NCBI GenBank assembly: GCA_032164245.1
Contig: JAVMKO010000010.1
Location: 29,028,189 to 29,092,188 of the forward strand
Reading direction: 5' to 3'
Origin: Sternotherus odoratus
Taxonomy: Eukaryota > Chordata > Testudines > Kinosternidae
DNA length: 64,000 nucleotides
How positions within the stretch are numbered: the first letter of the stretch is position 1; each line of letters opens with the position of its first letter. The position numbers and the translations under genes are program-made. The notes under the pieces are model-generated. The model had not been told where the DNA came from and did not search any database. It saw only the letters and a program-made list of their open reading frames with translations. Positions 41,970-52,689 of this stretch are shown here, in pieces.

Positions 41970-43890
41970 AAAGGGTTGCCATGGAATCTTTTAGCGTCAT
42001 AAGTTTCATCAGTCCCACTGCTGAAAAAGTCATTGCCCTCAAATGATAGGTCCTTCATTGTTGCCTTGACCTCCTTAGAAACATCCGATGACTGGAACCA
42101 AGTCTACCTCCTCATAACTACTGCAGTGGCCACTGTCATTCTCCACAGTCAGACACATTTAAATACAGTCGATAGTGCCATCAGGTGGACCTTTGCCAGA
42201 AGTAATTTTTAAGCCATTGATGTTCCTTGGGAAACATTAATAAGATTAGATAATTTGTCCCAATTTAAGAAATCATGTTTTGAGAACAGCACTTGGTAGT
42301 TAGCTACTTTCATTTAAAGACTGCTAGAATCTAGATGAACAGACCTTTTGGCTGAAAAGATTCAATATTCTGGGATCCTTTTCTCTGGGGTAGATTTTAA
42401 AGGACTTCATTGTTTGTCTTCTTCTGTACAGCTTGCATAACCAAAAAGCCAGGCGCAGAATGAGAATTTAAATGCCCAAATCACTTTCTAAGAAGTTAAT
42501 ATGTGCTTTATGTTCTCTTGGAGGTGATTGAGATAGAAACACTGTATGCCAGATGCATTTGGAGAGATTCAGCAGGCAATATTTTATTGGCATGGCTAAT
42601 CTCCCTGCTGTTGTGGAATGTAATATAGCCAAAAGCTTGTGTTGTTTCTCTTGTACAATCTTAATAGAAACACATACGTCCTTTGCCATGCATTTTATTA
42701 TATCTTGGAATGCCTTGAATTGATCATGAAAGGGTAAGGGCTACTACAGCCAGAACTTGATTTCTCCCTTTGGAGAATGATGTTTGTCTCCACCCTCCTC
42801 CTCTTGCCTCACCAGTAACTGCAGGTGGAGCAGCGGAGTTGCCTGAAGAGGTCAAATGTACCTGCTACATGAAGGAGGCTTACCCCTGGACATACTGGAT
42901 GAGGCTGACTTCCTCCTAGACTATGCCTCAACATCCAAGTGATCCAGTATGGCCAAGGCTGATATGGGTAGGAATTGTGTGGTGGAGGGCATGCCAGGAA
43001 TACCTAGTGGGGTGATCTCTGGGATTCTGATCACTCCCTAGAATCTCTCCCTGATTCCCACTGAACTACTGAGGGGGAAGATGAAGAACAAGCAAGTGAG
43101 GAGTCTCTGCTGGACTCAACAGAAGAGGAAGGCAGAGCAAAGGGGAGAAGTATACCTCTTCTGTGAAGATGCATTCTTATCAGGTGTACCCTGTCTATGC
43201 ATGGGGGATAGTGATATAGGAGACAACTGTCTAGCTCCGTACTGAGGTTCTATAGAAAAGAATTTTATAATGATGATCGACCCAAGTCTCTACTGAAGAA
43301 ACAACTCCAGTACAGGGCCCACCAACACGTCATCTGGTATCATGTATGTACTGTTTGGTATGATACATCAAGCACCATGCAGGTAGGCAGTGCAGAGGTG
43401 TAGGGCACAGCTACAGCTGAGAATGAACCAGAATATTAAACTCTTAGGCCAAATCCAGCGAGGGGGACTCAAACTTACAGAAGCATCATTTGGACTTGTT
43501 TGGAAGGGAAATTTATTCCAAATCAGTTCACAGTTTTGGGTGGTAACCATTAGGCCCCCTTGGGTCATTACAACTTTAAAACAGGGAGAGTTGTTCAGCT
43601 TCTCACCTGGGCACTGCCAGAAGTCCTTGATGTCACTCTCCCATTAGAGACTGCCACAAATATGGGTAATTTTGATTTAACACCTTTGTTAAGAGACAGA
43701 AACACTAATACTTATACTACAATCAAGGTCTTTATTGGCAGCCGAAGGATTCCTGATTTTAAAATATATATATAAAAATTAATTTTTGGTCAGCCTTCTA
43801 TGTAAATAGATCGCCTCGTCATAAAATTCTTGAATTGGCCCACAGGTAGATCCAATGAGGTATATTGCAGGAATGGGTGGGTAAAATTCT
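41970..43890. other. Intron 1 stretch without recognised gene
   Basis: No exon or repeat end recognised; several short frames on both strands have no family features. Confidence 0.4.
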
Positions 43891-43894
43891 GTGG

Positions 43895-43965
43895 CCTGTG
43901 TTGTGCAGGAAGTCTGACTAGATGATCATAATGGTCCCTTCTGACCTTAAAGTCTATGAGTATCA
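43895..43965 (+). repeat. CR1-type 3' tail fragment
   Basis: Reads caggaagtctgactagatga, then tcataatggtcccttctgac and cttaaagtctatgagtat. Confidence 0.65.
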
Positions 43966-44273
43966 CAGCCTCAATGTCAACTGAATAAAGTAGGCAGCGT
44001 TGCTGAAGCTCTCCCAGAATATGAGAGGGACAAGGTGGGAGAGGAAATATGTTCGGTTGGTGAGAGACACAAGCTTTTGAGCTTACAGATACCTAAAGAC
44101 CACATCACATTTCCTGTACAAATTGTTAAGTAGTGTCCCTGCGCATATTTAAAGATAGCTGCATCGTTCTACCCAGGAGGGGCTGGATTTCTGATAGGTT
44201 AAATGATTGTCCTCTAGAATGGAAGATACTAAAATAATATAGTAGTCTAATGTGCTACAACTAAGATGATCAC

Positions 44274-45089
44274 TGTGACAGATATGATGATTTTCTATCA
44301 TGTCTCCCAATGATATTATCAAATTTAATTTAATTATCTTTGGGGTCTCTTGTATTAAATGGAAAAAAATATATTATTGTGGGCCAGGATTGTATGTAAC
44401 CTCTCTAAGGCAGAGATGTGATGTGAGACCTGGTAATTCAAAGGACTATACTGGAAATGTTCCAGACAAGAATGGGCTTTTGGAACAGTAAGTATAAAGT
44501 CGATTTCCTGGGGAACACTCAAGGAGAGATTAATACAAACTGCCGGGTTATGCAAAATCTCAATTGTCTTTGAAACTATGCCCCAAGGAGTGGGTCTTAT
44601 GTGTTATCTGTTCCCAGAAACTGGAAATCAAAGGCCAGAGCTCGTATAAAGAAACACTCAACGGTCCAGCCAGGATTCTGGTTCTGACAAAGTTATCAAC
44701 TTGTAACCACAGTGAAAACTCAGTACAGGTTTTGAAGGATCAACACATATGAGAGGTTATCTTTGATAACCTTTCCAGAGTGCATTAGTTTCTTTTATTG
44801 TTTTTAATATGTTTTCTCTGTAATTATTTCACCTTAAGAATGAACATGCTTGCTTATAGAGCTGTATGATAATTTATGCTCTCTCTAGAGACTATGCCCA
44901 GACACTGGCATTTTAGGCAGTCTGGCTTTCTGGGGAATATCACAGTGTAGTTAGGAAACTCTGCAATCTGAAAAAACACTGGGGTAAGGAGGGAGTATGC
45001 TGCCAGTTTCTGCTCAAGAGAGGTGCCAGCTAGTGTGGGTGTCCTTGGTGGACTATATGGTGGAATACAGGTGCATTGGAACAGTGACA
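44274..45089. mobile_element. Probable solo LTR, about 816 bp
   Basis: Starts TGTGACAGATATGATG and ends GGAACAGTGACA, bounded by gatcac (44268-44273) and aatcac (45090-45095), five of six matching. A TATA-like agtataaagtc is at 44490 and an aagaatgaacatg block near 44836. The only long frames are spurious. No internal retroviral sequence lies next to it. Confidence 0.6.
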
Positions 45090-45094
45090 AATCA

Positions 45095-46183
45095 CATGAC
45101 ACTAATCTAGATCCCTACTTAAAAAATACCTAGTGTATGCAAATAGTAAAACAGGCATTCTTTTACTAAGCTCTTATTTTTCTAATAATAAGAAAATGCT
45201 TATTCTCAGTAGACCACTAAATTCTTCTGCAGCTATTATAATACACAGACATTTTAAATTATATCTAATAATTCTTCTGCTCTAAACAAAGACAGACAAC
45301 ACCCTGAAAAAGAAAAGTGAAGGGTGTGCTCATTCTAAAGCCCTGTGCACATTATGGAAATTCACATTAGTGTAACTGCCCCAAAATCAGACTTGCACAC
45401 ACTACTTAATACAGTAACAAACATATACCAGTGCATCTACATCAGGCCTTTGCATTATCATAATTATACTGACAGACTGGTGAAAACTTCCTTAACATAG
45501 ACAGTGCCAACATCTTTATTGCAGAATATAAATTGAACACTACAGAAAGAGGACAAATGTGTGTGTGTCCGGAAAATATGAAGCCATCATTCAACCTGAA
45601 ACAACAAGCAAACTGCTTTCGAGTATGAGGTTAAAGACTGTTTTGCATATGTCTAACAAAGTCATTGTCCAATTTATGTTAAGCACAGTTACACACTAGA
45701 AAATTCTAAGCCCTTTGGAGTCTATGATGTTGGCTTTTATAAAAAAATTAAGCAATACCAAACTTCGTTAAATATCAGGTTCAATGAAAAAGATGCATCT
45801 AAAATGAGTCCAGACTTGCAGAGTTTCACTTTCTCAAAGTAACTTCTTAACAGGAAATTAAAATCCCACTTTCTACAGTCAATCATGGCAAAGGATAGTC
45901 ATGTAATTTTTCAGGACAATTTCTCAAAGATGTAATTGAAAAATCATTATCTCTGTACTGATACAAAATATACCTTAGTGTCTAAAACAGTAATGCAGGG
46001 TGCTCACATTTAAATGAAGGGATAAACCCCATATAAATAAGAAGGGTACAAGCCAAGGAATACTACAGAGGATTTTTAAGAAATGCTGTGTACACTAAAC
46101 CATATACTATGGAAACCTGGAAGACTGCTCGACAAATGAATTCTGAAGGCTTATGTACATAGGGGACATTAGTAACACACTTA
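45095..46183. other. Intron 1 stretch without recognised gene
   Basis: AT-rich; 45340-45540 has inverted-looking text (agccctgtgcacattatgga) that may be an old MITE. Nothing firm. Confidence 0.35.
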
Positions 46184-46467
46184 GGACTTGTCCTCACTGG
46201 GGTGGGAGATCGACGGCAGATACGCAACTTCAGCTACGTAATTCACGTAGCTGAAGTTTGCGTATCTGCCGCCGACTTACCTGCCGTCCCCACAGCGGCA
46301 GCAGTCGGCGGCGCGCTCCCCCGTCGACTCCAGCTTGCGCCTCCCGGCAAGCTGGAGTTCCGGAGTCGACGGGGGAGCCCGGGGCGATCGATTTATCGCG
46401 TCTTAACAAGACGCGATAAATCTATCGCCAGAAGATCGATCCCGTGCCGCGCGAGTGAAGACCAGCC
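46184..46467 (-). mobile_element. Hairpin MITE copy 3, reverse orientation
   Basis: Ends ggacttgtcctcact and gagtgaagaccagcc; CTTA repeated at 46180-46183 and 46468-46471. All three stems are present in reverse order relative to the copy at 31.4 kb: the acttcagctacgtaattcac stem, the cagcttgcgcctcc/ggcaagctg stem and the gatcgatttatcgcgtct stem. The open frame across 46202-46495 is a by-product. Confidence 0.85.
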
Positions 46468-46537
46468 CTTATACTGGTATAGTTCTGCCAGATAGTTATA
46501 CAAGTAGAACTCCATGTGGACACAGATATTCCTGAAT

Positions 46538-46746
46538 AAGCGACAAAGAGTCTTGTAGCACCTTATAGACTAACATATCTTAGGGATCATGAGATTCCGT
46601 GGGCTAAGACCCACTTCATTAGATGAAGTGGGTCTTAGCCCACTAGCCCACGAAAGCTCACGATCCCTAAGATATGTTAGTCTATAAGGTGCTACAAGAC
46701 TATCACTTTTGCAGACCCAGACTAACACGGCTACCCCTCTGATACT
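46538..46746. mobile_element. Palindromic Penelope-type insertion with 12-bp duplication
   Basis: The left arm (about 46548-46619: gtcttgtagcaccttataga... to gacccacttcatt) is inverted in the right arm (about 46621-46700). The right arm continues into acccagactaacacggctac. ATATTCCTGAAT flanks it at 46526-46537 and 46747-46758. The arms are nearly identical apart from a short insertion. Confidence 0.75.
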
Positions 46747-46989
46747 ATATTCCTGAATGTCACTTCATTTCAGAAGCAATATAGGCCTAACCAGAGGAAG
46801 ACAGTCTTATTCAGGAATCGGCGTATCCATACGGAGTTATACCTGTGTAACTACAGCAATATAATTATACCAATGAATTTTGCCATGCAGACAAGCTGTA
46901 AAATAAAAGGATATTCCTCAGTAGACACAAAAGGCAATAACTACAAGACTGTAATTATCTAGTGATGATGTTAACTTGACAAATTATAA

Positions 46990-47760
46990 TCAGGGATTCT
47001 CAATCTTTGAGACTGCAACCAACACATTTTTGGGGGGATGAGGGGTGGGGGAGTGCCATTCTCTAACTCCCATATCGCACAATCTTCTGTGGCCACAAAG
47101 GATGGTGGAGTTTGTTTTGGCACCATTTTGTTGAGGACAGGTGTTGCTGCTCCTAGAAACTGAGATTTCAGCTCCAGAGATCCTTGATGCACCACCTGCC
47201 CTGACCCAGAGCTGAAGATGGGGCGGGTGGAAAGATAGAAACCCCGATGTGACTAGTTTAGAAGCAGCAAGCAGAGTGAGATGAAGACATAACAGGAGCT
47301 GTTCCTTAAGTCCCCTTCCTGGCTGCCTGTGGCTCAAACTAGATATTTTGCTTCTCTCAGATGATGGATGGAAATCATCAAGTGCTGTTTTATGATCCAA
47401 CACTAGTGAACAATACTAATTACCCTTCTCTTTAATTCTAATTTATTCGTTTTATTCTATTTTCTAAGACTGGGATTGCCAAAATGTCTTCAGAGAGTGG
47501 GTCATATTTCTGAGAGTGTCTTTGTGGGCCATTTCCCCCTTCCATCTGTTGCTACCCAGGACACTCCCCTCATTCATAACACAGCCAACCTCCTTTCCCT
47601 TTCCTCCATGTGACATAACATCCATGTGGAAACTACAGGAGTAGTTCAGGGAAAAAGAAAACAGATACTTTTATATCATTACTTTCATTTATATTGATCT
47701 GGCAGCTGCAAACAAGAAGGCGGCAGCACAGTGTAACCAGACAATGGTTGGGAACCAAAG
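46990..47760. other. Intron 1 stretch with decayed repeat text
   Basis: cagggattctcaatctttga at 46992 and gtcttcagagagtgggtcat at 47488 look like old hAT-MITE or repeat pieces. No ends were established and no gene is visible. Confidence 0.3.
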
Positions 47761-47764
47761 TAAA

Positions 47765-47815
47765 TAAAGGTAACAAAGTCCTGTGGCACCTTAAAGACTA
47801 ACTATAAAGTTTTGA
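47765..47815 (-). repeat. Penelope-type tail fragment
   Basis: Reads gtcctgtggcaccttaaaga then ctaactataaagttttgaag on the plus strand, the reverse of the tail repeat. Confidence 0.45.
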
Positions 47816-47819
47816 AGTG

Positions 47820-49065
47820 AATACTAGCACCTTTGTTTGACTTGGGGACTGAATATCTGGTATGCTCAGTGGACAATTACTAAAATTTTAAACAGAGTTA
47901 TAATTTAATGAAGTCCCACATTCTAACCCAATCTGACCAACGCAGGGGTCTAGCTAGGAGAAGCGCTGCTGTTGGGATAGTTTGCATGGAGGATATTAAG
48001 AGACCTTGATAAAGGGAAACTTTTAAAAAACTGCTTTAAAAATATAGTAGAATTGCACAAATTTAGAAAAACTGAAGATCCTCCAATTTTAGATTCTCTA
48101 CGGCACTGGGCACTGCTACAAACGCTAAGCCTTTCTTACAAAGAACACACACACACCCCTTCATTGCAAAATATGGCCATCAATGTAAGCTAGCAGAACA
48201 CTCCCACATCATCTCATCTCAGTAAGGTAAATTACAAAACCTACAAACAGCTATGTGATTAAAAAAGGATTGCCTACATTTAAAGTTATTTTTGATAAAA
48301 ATGCAAAAAACTGCTAGTGTCATAGAATTAAAAGCTGTATAGTTAAAAATCAAAGACCAGAAATATGAACATTAAAGCATAATTATGCATGCTGATAAGT
48401 GGCTGTGAAAAATGCATGACTGAATTCTCTGTTTGTCTTATGGAAGTCTGTATCAACTTTGTTTAATTACAAGAATTTTTTCCTCAGATCCAGCATTATA
48501 ACCTATAATCAGAGTTTCTGTCTATAGCAGATAAACTCTTCAAAAGTTGAATTCTTCAGTGTGAATTTACTGATGCAGTTTTTTCCACTTCACATCACTT
48601 CAGCTCCATCAATGTTGGCAACATTAGGAGTCCTAGCGCAGACCACGTTGCCAGTGTTTTAAGTGCTACGTCCATTAGTCATGCTCTGAGCAAGATTAGA
48701 GGACATTTTATTTAAAACAGGCAGCAGCCAGGATGCATGACAACTCTTACTGTTGCTAAGAGTAGAATTTAATTGGTGTCTAAAACGGCAAGAAATATTT
48801 TTTGCAGATGGGGCTTGGAAGTCAAGCTGGGCTCTTTCTGGCTATCGCATCACAAGTTAAACGTTTTGCAGTCAGAATGTAGTTAATTCTGTAGATTCAC
48901 TAACAAGCCAACTCATTCTTAAAAAGCTGCAGTGACCCTACTGTGCTAACAGAAGTAAAAGTTCATAAACGTTTCTTTTTGATCCCTAAAGCAAACAATT
49001 ACATTAAGTGCACAAAAGTGAGTTTCTCTGGAGTAAAAAATAAACATGCAACATAAAATGATAGT
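47820..49065. other. Intron 1 stretch without recognised gene
   Basis: AT-rich and apparently unique; nothing recognised. Confidence 0.45.
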
Positions 49066-49714
49066 GAAATAGAAAGACTGCCATATTGGATCAGGCTAGT
49101 TATCCATTTAATTTAATTTAATATCATGTCTGACAATGGCCAGTACCTGACAGGTAAGAAGAAGGTGTAAGAAACCTTAAAGTGAACAATTATGGAATAA
49201 CCTGCCTACTAGGAAAACATTTTCCTGAAACCCCACCTCAGTCAATAGTTATCTTATGCCCTGAAGCATGAGTTTATATTCCTTATAAAATATTTTACCT
49301 CAACATAACCATGGAACCATTATCCAATTACTATCTATGCCTTATCTAGGATTTCCTAGAATTTTAGGAATTCTTGGCCTAATTGATAACTTGTAGAAAC
49401 AAGTTCCACCTGCTAGTTATATTGTAAGTCAGTTTTACATTTGTTGCTTTTTCATTTCATTTAACATTCCCTTGATTTTATATGACAGGATAAATAGGAG
49501 CACACCATTTACTTTTTCAGCACCATTATTTTATATATTTAAATCACGTCCCCTCTTATTCATCTCCTCTCTCTCTAAACAGTCCAAATATTATTCTCTT
49601 CATATGGAATTCTTTCCAGTCTCTGATTATTTAGGCTGCCCTCTCTGGGCTCCTTTTTATGCTATCCTATTTTGTATACTACCCAATTACATATTAGACT
49701 TTTAAACTGAAGTA

Positions 49715-50700
49715 CAGTAAAACCCCGATTTAACGGACCCTGATTTAACGGACTTCCGATGCAACGGACAAAATTTCCGATGCATCCCAAATCCGTTTTT
49801 CGCGGGCTGGCTGCCGACTCCCGGCTGCCGCCCAGGTCCCAGCAGAGGGCGGGCTGGCTGCCGGCTCCCAACTCCCGCCCGGCTCCCGCCGGCGGACGGG
49901 CGGGCTGCCGGCTCCCGCCGGCGGACGGGCGGGCTGCCGGCTCCCGCCGGCGGACGGGCGGGCTGCCGGCTCCCGCCGGCGGACGGGCGGGCTGCCGGCT
50001 CCCGCCGGCGGATGGGCGGGCGCCGGCTCCCGCCGGCGGATGGGCGGGCGCCGGCTCCCGCCGGCGGATGGGCGGGCGCCGGCTCCCAACTCCCGCCCGG
50101 CTCCCGCCTGCGGACGGGCGGGCTGCCGGCTCCCGCCTGCGGACGGGCGGGCTGCCGGCTCCCGCCCGGGTCCCGCCTGCGGACGGGCGGGCTGCCGGCT
50201 CCCGCCCGGGTCCCGCCTGCGGGCGGGCTGGGTGCCGGCTCCCGCCCGGGTCCCGCCTGCGGGCGGGCTGGGTGCCGGCTCCCGCCCGGGTCCCGCCTGC
50301 GGGCGGGCTGGGTGCCGGCTCCCGCCCGGGTCCCGCCTGCGGGCGGGCTGGCGGCTCTCGGCTCCCGCCTGCGGGAGGGCTGGCGGCTCCCGCCCGCAGG
50401 CAGGACCTGGCTGGCTGCCGGGTCCCGCCTGGGTCCCACCTGCGGGCGGGCTGGCGGCTCACGCCTGCGGGCGGGCTGGCTGGCTGCCGGCTCACGCCCG
50501 GGTCACGGCAGCGGCCGGGCTGCCGGCTCCCGGCTCAGTCCCAGCAGCCGGGACCTGGGCGGGCTGGCTGCTGGGTCCTGGCTGCCGCCCGGGTCCCAGC
50601 AGCCAGGACACGGGTGGGCTGACTGAAGACTCCCGGCCACTGGCTGCCGCCCGGGTCCCAGCAGCCGGGACCCGGGCGAGCTGACTCACGGCTCCCGTGA
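49715..50700. mobile_element. TA-target element with large GC minisatellite core
   Basis: The left end cagtaaaaccccgatttaac follows a TA and resembles the ends of the MITE at 50726-50868. The matching right end may be the one at 50868, making a composite element, or may be lost. The core (49806-50695) is almost pure G+C tandem sequence. Confidence 0.6.
49806..50695. repeat. GC-rich minisatellite, 28-29 bp and 40 bp units
   Basis: The left part has a 29-bp period (ctgcc at 49905, 49934, 49963, 49992) with unit ctgccggctcccgccggcgg plus acgggcggg. The right part has a 40-bp period (gggcgggctg at 50221 and 50261) with unit built on cccgcccgggtcccgcctgc. The long frames on both strands, over 200 codons, are low-complexity artefacts. 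Confidence 0.93.
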
Positions 50701-50725
50701 TAGTTTAACGTGATAGTTAAAAGTA

Positions 50726-50868
50726 CAGTAAAACCTCGATATAACGGACTAATTTGGGCGGGCTGCTGCTCCGACAGCTCGTTTTTTTATTATTATTAAA
50801 TAACGGACTTTCGGCTTTAACGGACACCCCCCTCACCCAAATTAGTCCGTTATATCGAGGTTTTACTG
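50726..50868. mobile_element. Complete TA-target MITE, 143 bp
   Basis: cagtaaaacctcgatataac...caaattagtccgttatatcgaggttttactg: inverted repeats of about 35 bp, TA at 50724-50725 and 50869-50870. Tigger/pogo-like form. Confidence 0.9.
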
Positions 50869-51194
50869 TAGTCCATAAATAACCCCAATGAGAATTCGTG
50901 CCTCCCTGTGGTAATATGGAAAATTGTGCAGTCCCCGCTCCAAGGATTTTCAATCTAAGATAACAAATGGCACACAGCGGACACGGATATGATCAGTTAT
51001 AGAATTTGTTATATATTTACCTATAAAAAAAAGCTGTGGAGTGTAACATACCTATAAACCCCTCCAATAAACCATTATTAATTGACTGATTTCTTATTTT
51101 TGAGCAGATGTTTGTAGTTAGCTATCCAGAATGACACCCTGGTCTTTTTCCTGAATGGTTGTTAGTACAGCACCAAACATATTTGATTAGTTCA

Positions 51195-52057
51195 GATCAG
51201 TTATTGAAGAATTCATCCTCCAGCTTGCCCTTGAGTAGCAGCAATCTCTCTCTTACAAGTGTCAAAAATCTGTGTAAAATCTAAGGCCATGTCTACATAG
51301 AAAAGTTGCATTTCTCACATACCTAAGGCCTATGCTTTCATTAAAAAAAGTTCTTAAAATAATTTTCCAAATGTGAACTAAGAGTAAACTGATTAATACT
51401 ATTTTTCAAACTCTTCAGACAGCTCCAGTGCTGTCACTGCTGCTCATAACTTTGCCAAGCTACAGCAGAGTGAAAACTGAATAATTATATCTGTTTTCTG
51501 TGCTGTCCTTCAGAACCAAGGTAGCAGCAGTGAAAATAAGAACCAGGTCAATTTCACATGGATGCTTGTTGCTAAAACTATGAGCCGATTTAAAAACAGA
51601 CTGGAAAAGAGATGAGCAACAAAAAGACATCCTCCTGCAGCAGCCAGTTTGGATATTCTCCCAAAGGAAATGCACCCCCGAATGACTGGATTTTCCAATC
51701 TTTCATAACTGAATCATGGACCTTGTTCTCTCTCTCAAGTGGCAGTAAGGAGAAGCTGACTGCTCTTCAGAGTGATAGGACACTGGGCATTCAATTTAAA
51801 AAACAGTATTTGGGGGATTTGGGGCTGAAAGTTGGTTCAGAATATCCATCTTTGTCAAAAAGGGTCCAATCAAAATTCTTTTACCATCTGGTTCATCTTA
51901 TTTGTGTGAGATCAGAATTTCTGCACTGGCTGAACTAAAGACAAAGTACTGTTTTAGACTGGAAGTGGAGGACAACCTCAGAGTGTTGGTTTCAAAAATC
52001 TCCCCACAAATTGATACACTGCCGAGAAATAGGCACACCTTACACGCTGATTGGTAA
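51195..52057. other. Intron 1 stretch without recognised gene
   Basis: Short frames on both strands (51460-51938), no family features. A fragment ggccatgtctacatag at 51285 resembles a DNA-element end. Confidence 0.35.
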
Positions 52058-52689
52058 GTATCTGTCAAGGTAGATTTGATTTAAAAATTGATTGGTTTAA
52101 ATCATGATTTTAATCACTAGCCAAGAAGACTTGATTTAATCATGGATTTCTATATAAAAGTACATTCTTGTTGGTTGTTATAATCTGAATACATATTCTT
52201 CACAACTCAGAGATAGATGTAGGTTTCACTTTTAGAAAGTACTCACTATAGTTTTAAGTGATTTATTTTGAAAACTTTTCAGATTAGTTTTACAGCCATA
52301 TCAGAAAATGAATGAATGAATTTCATTTACCAAAGGTAGCTGAAGCAGATATTTATGAAGTCATTGGAGCTGAACTATCCAATTCAACAGGATTTTCTTG
52401 CCATGCTGTATTAGGAGGAGAACATCACCAGACAGACATTTAAATTGTTTTATTTAACTAAAACAACATTATGTATTCTGCATTTGTTTCTTCAACAACA
52501 AACAGAATATTTTAACAAAACAAGCATATGAATTTTTGAATTTAAACATTCAAGTTTTTTTAAAATCAGATTTATTTTGGCTAAAGTTATTTTTTAAATA
52601 AAATAGTTAAATGAAATATTTTTAAAAAACAAAAATTAAATTGACTATGTTAGCCCAGTCAACACAAGAAACTTAAAATATTGGCTTCC

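Larger units (their letters stand above)
49070..51190 (-). mobile_element. CR1 LINE fragment, interrupted
   Basis: 49080-49290 carries the CR1 3'UTR text (ccatattggatcaggctagt, cctgaagcatgagtttatat). 49540-49690 matches the CR1 coding end on the minus strand, and 51105-51190 resumes with agctatccagaatgacaccc and tggtctttttcctgaatggt. The GC-rich TIR elements at 49715-50868 lie between the two parts. Confidence 0.6.

Noticed and set aside
46202..46495. 97-codon plus-strand frame
   Set aside because: Runs across the stems of a hairpin MITE; related frames appear in other copies only because the sequence is repeated.
49662..50684. Five overlapping open frames of 114-287 codons on both strands
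   Set aside because: They lie over the GC minisatellite, are built only of Gly/Ala/Pro/Arg/Ser repeats and exist in several frames at once.
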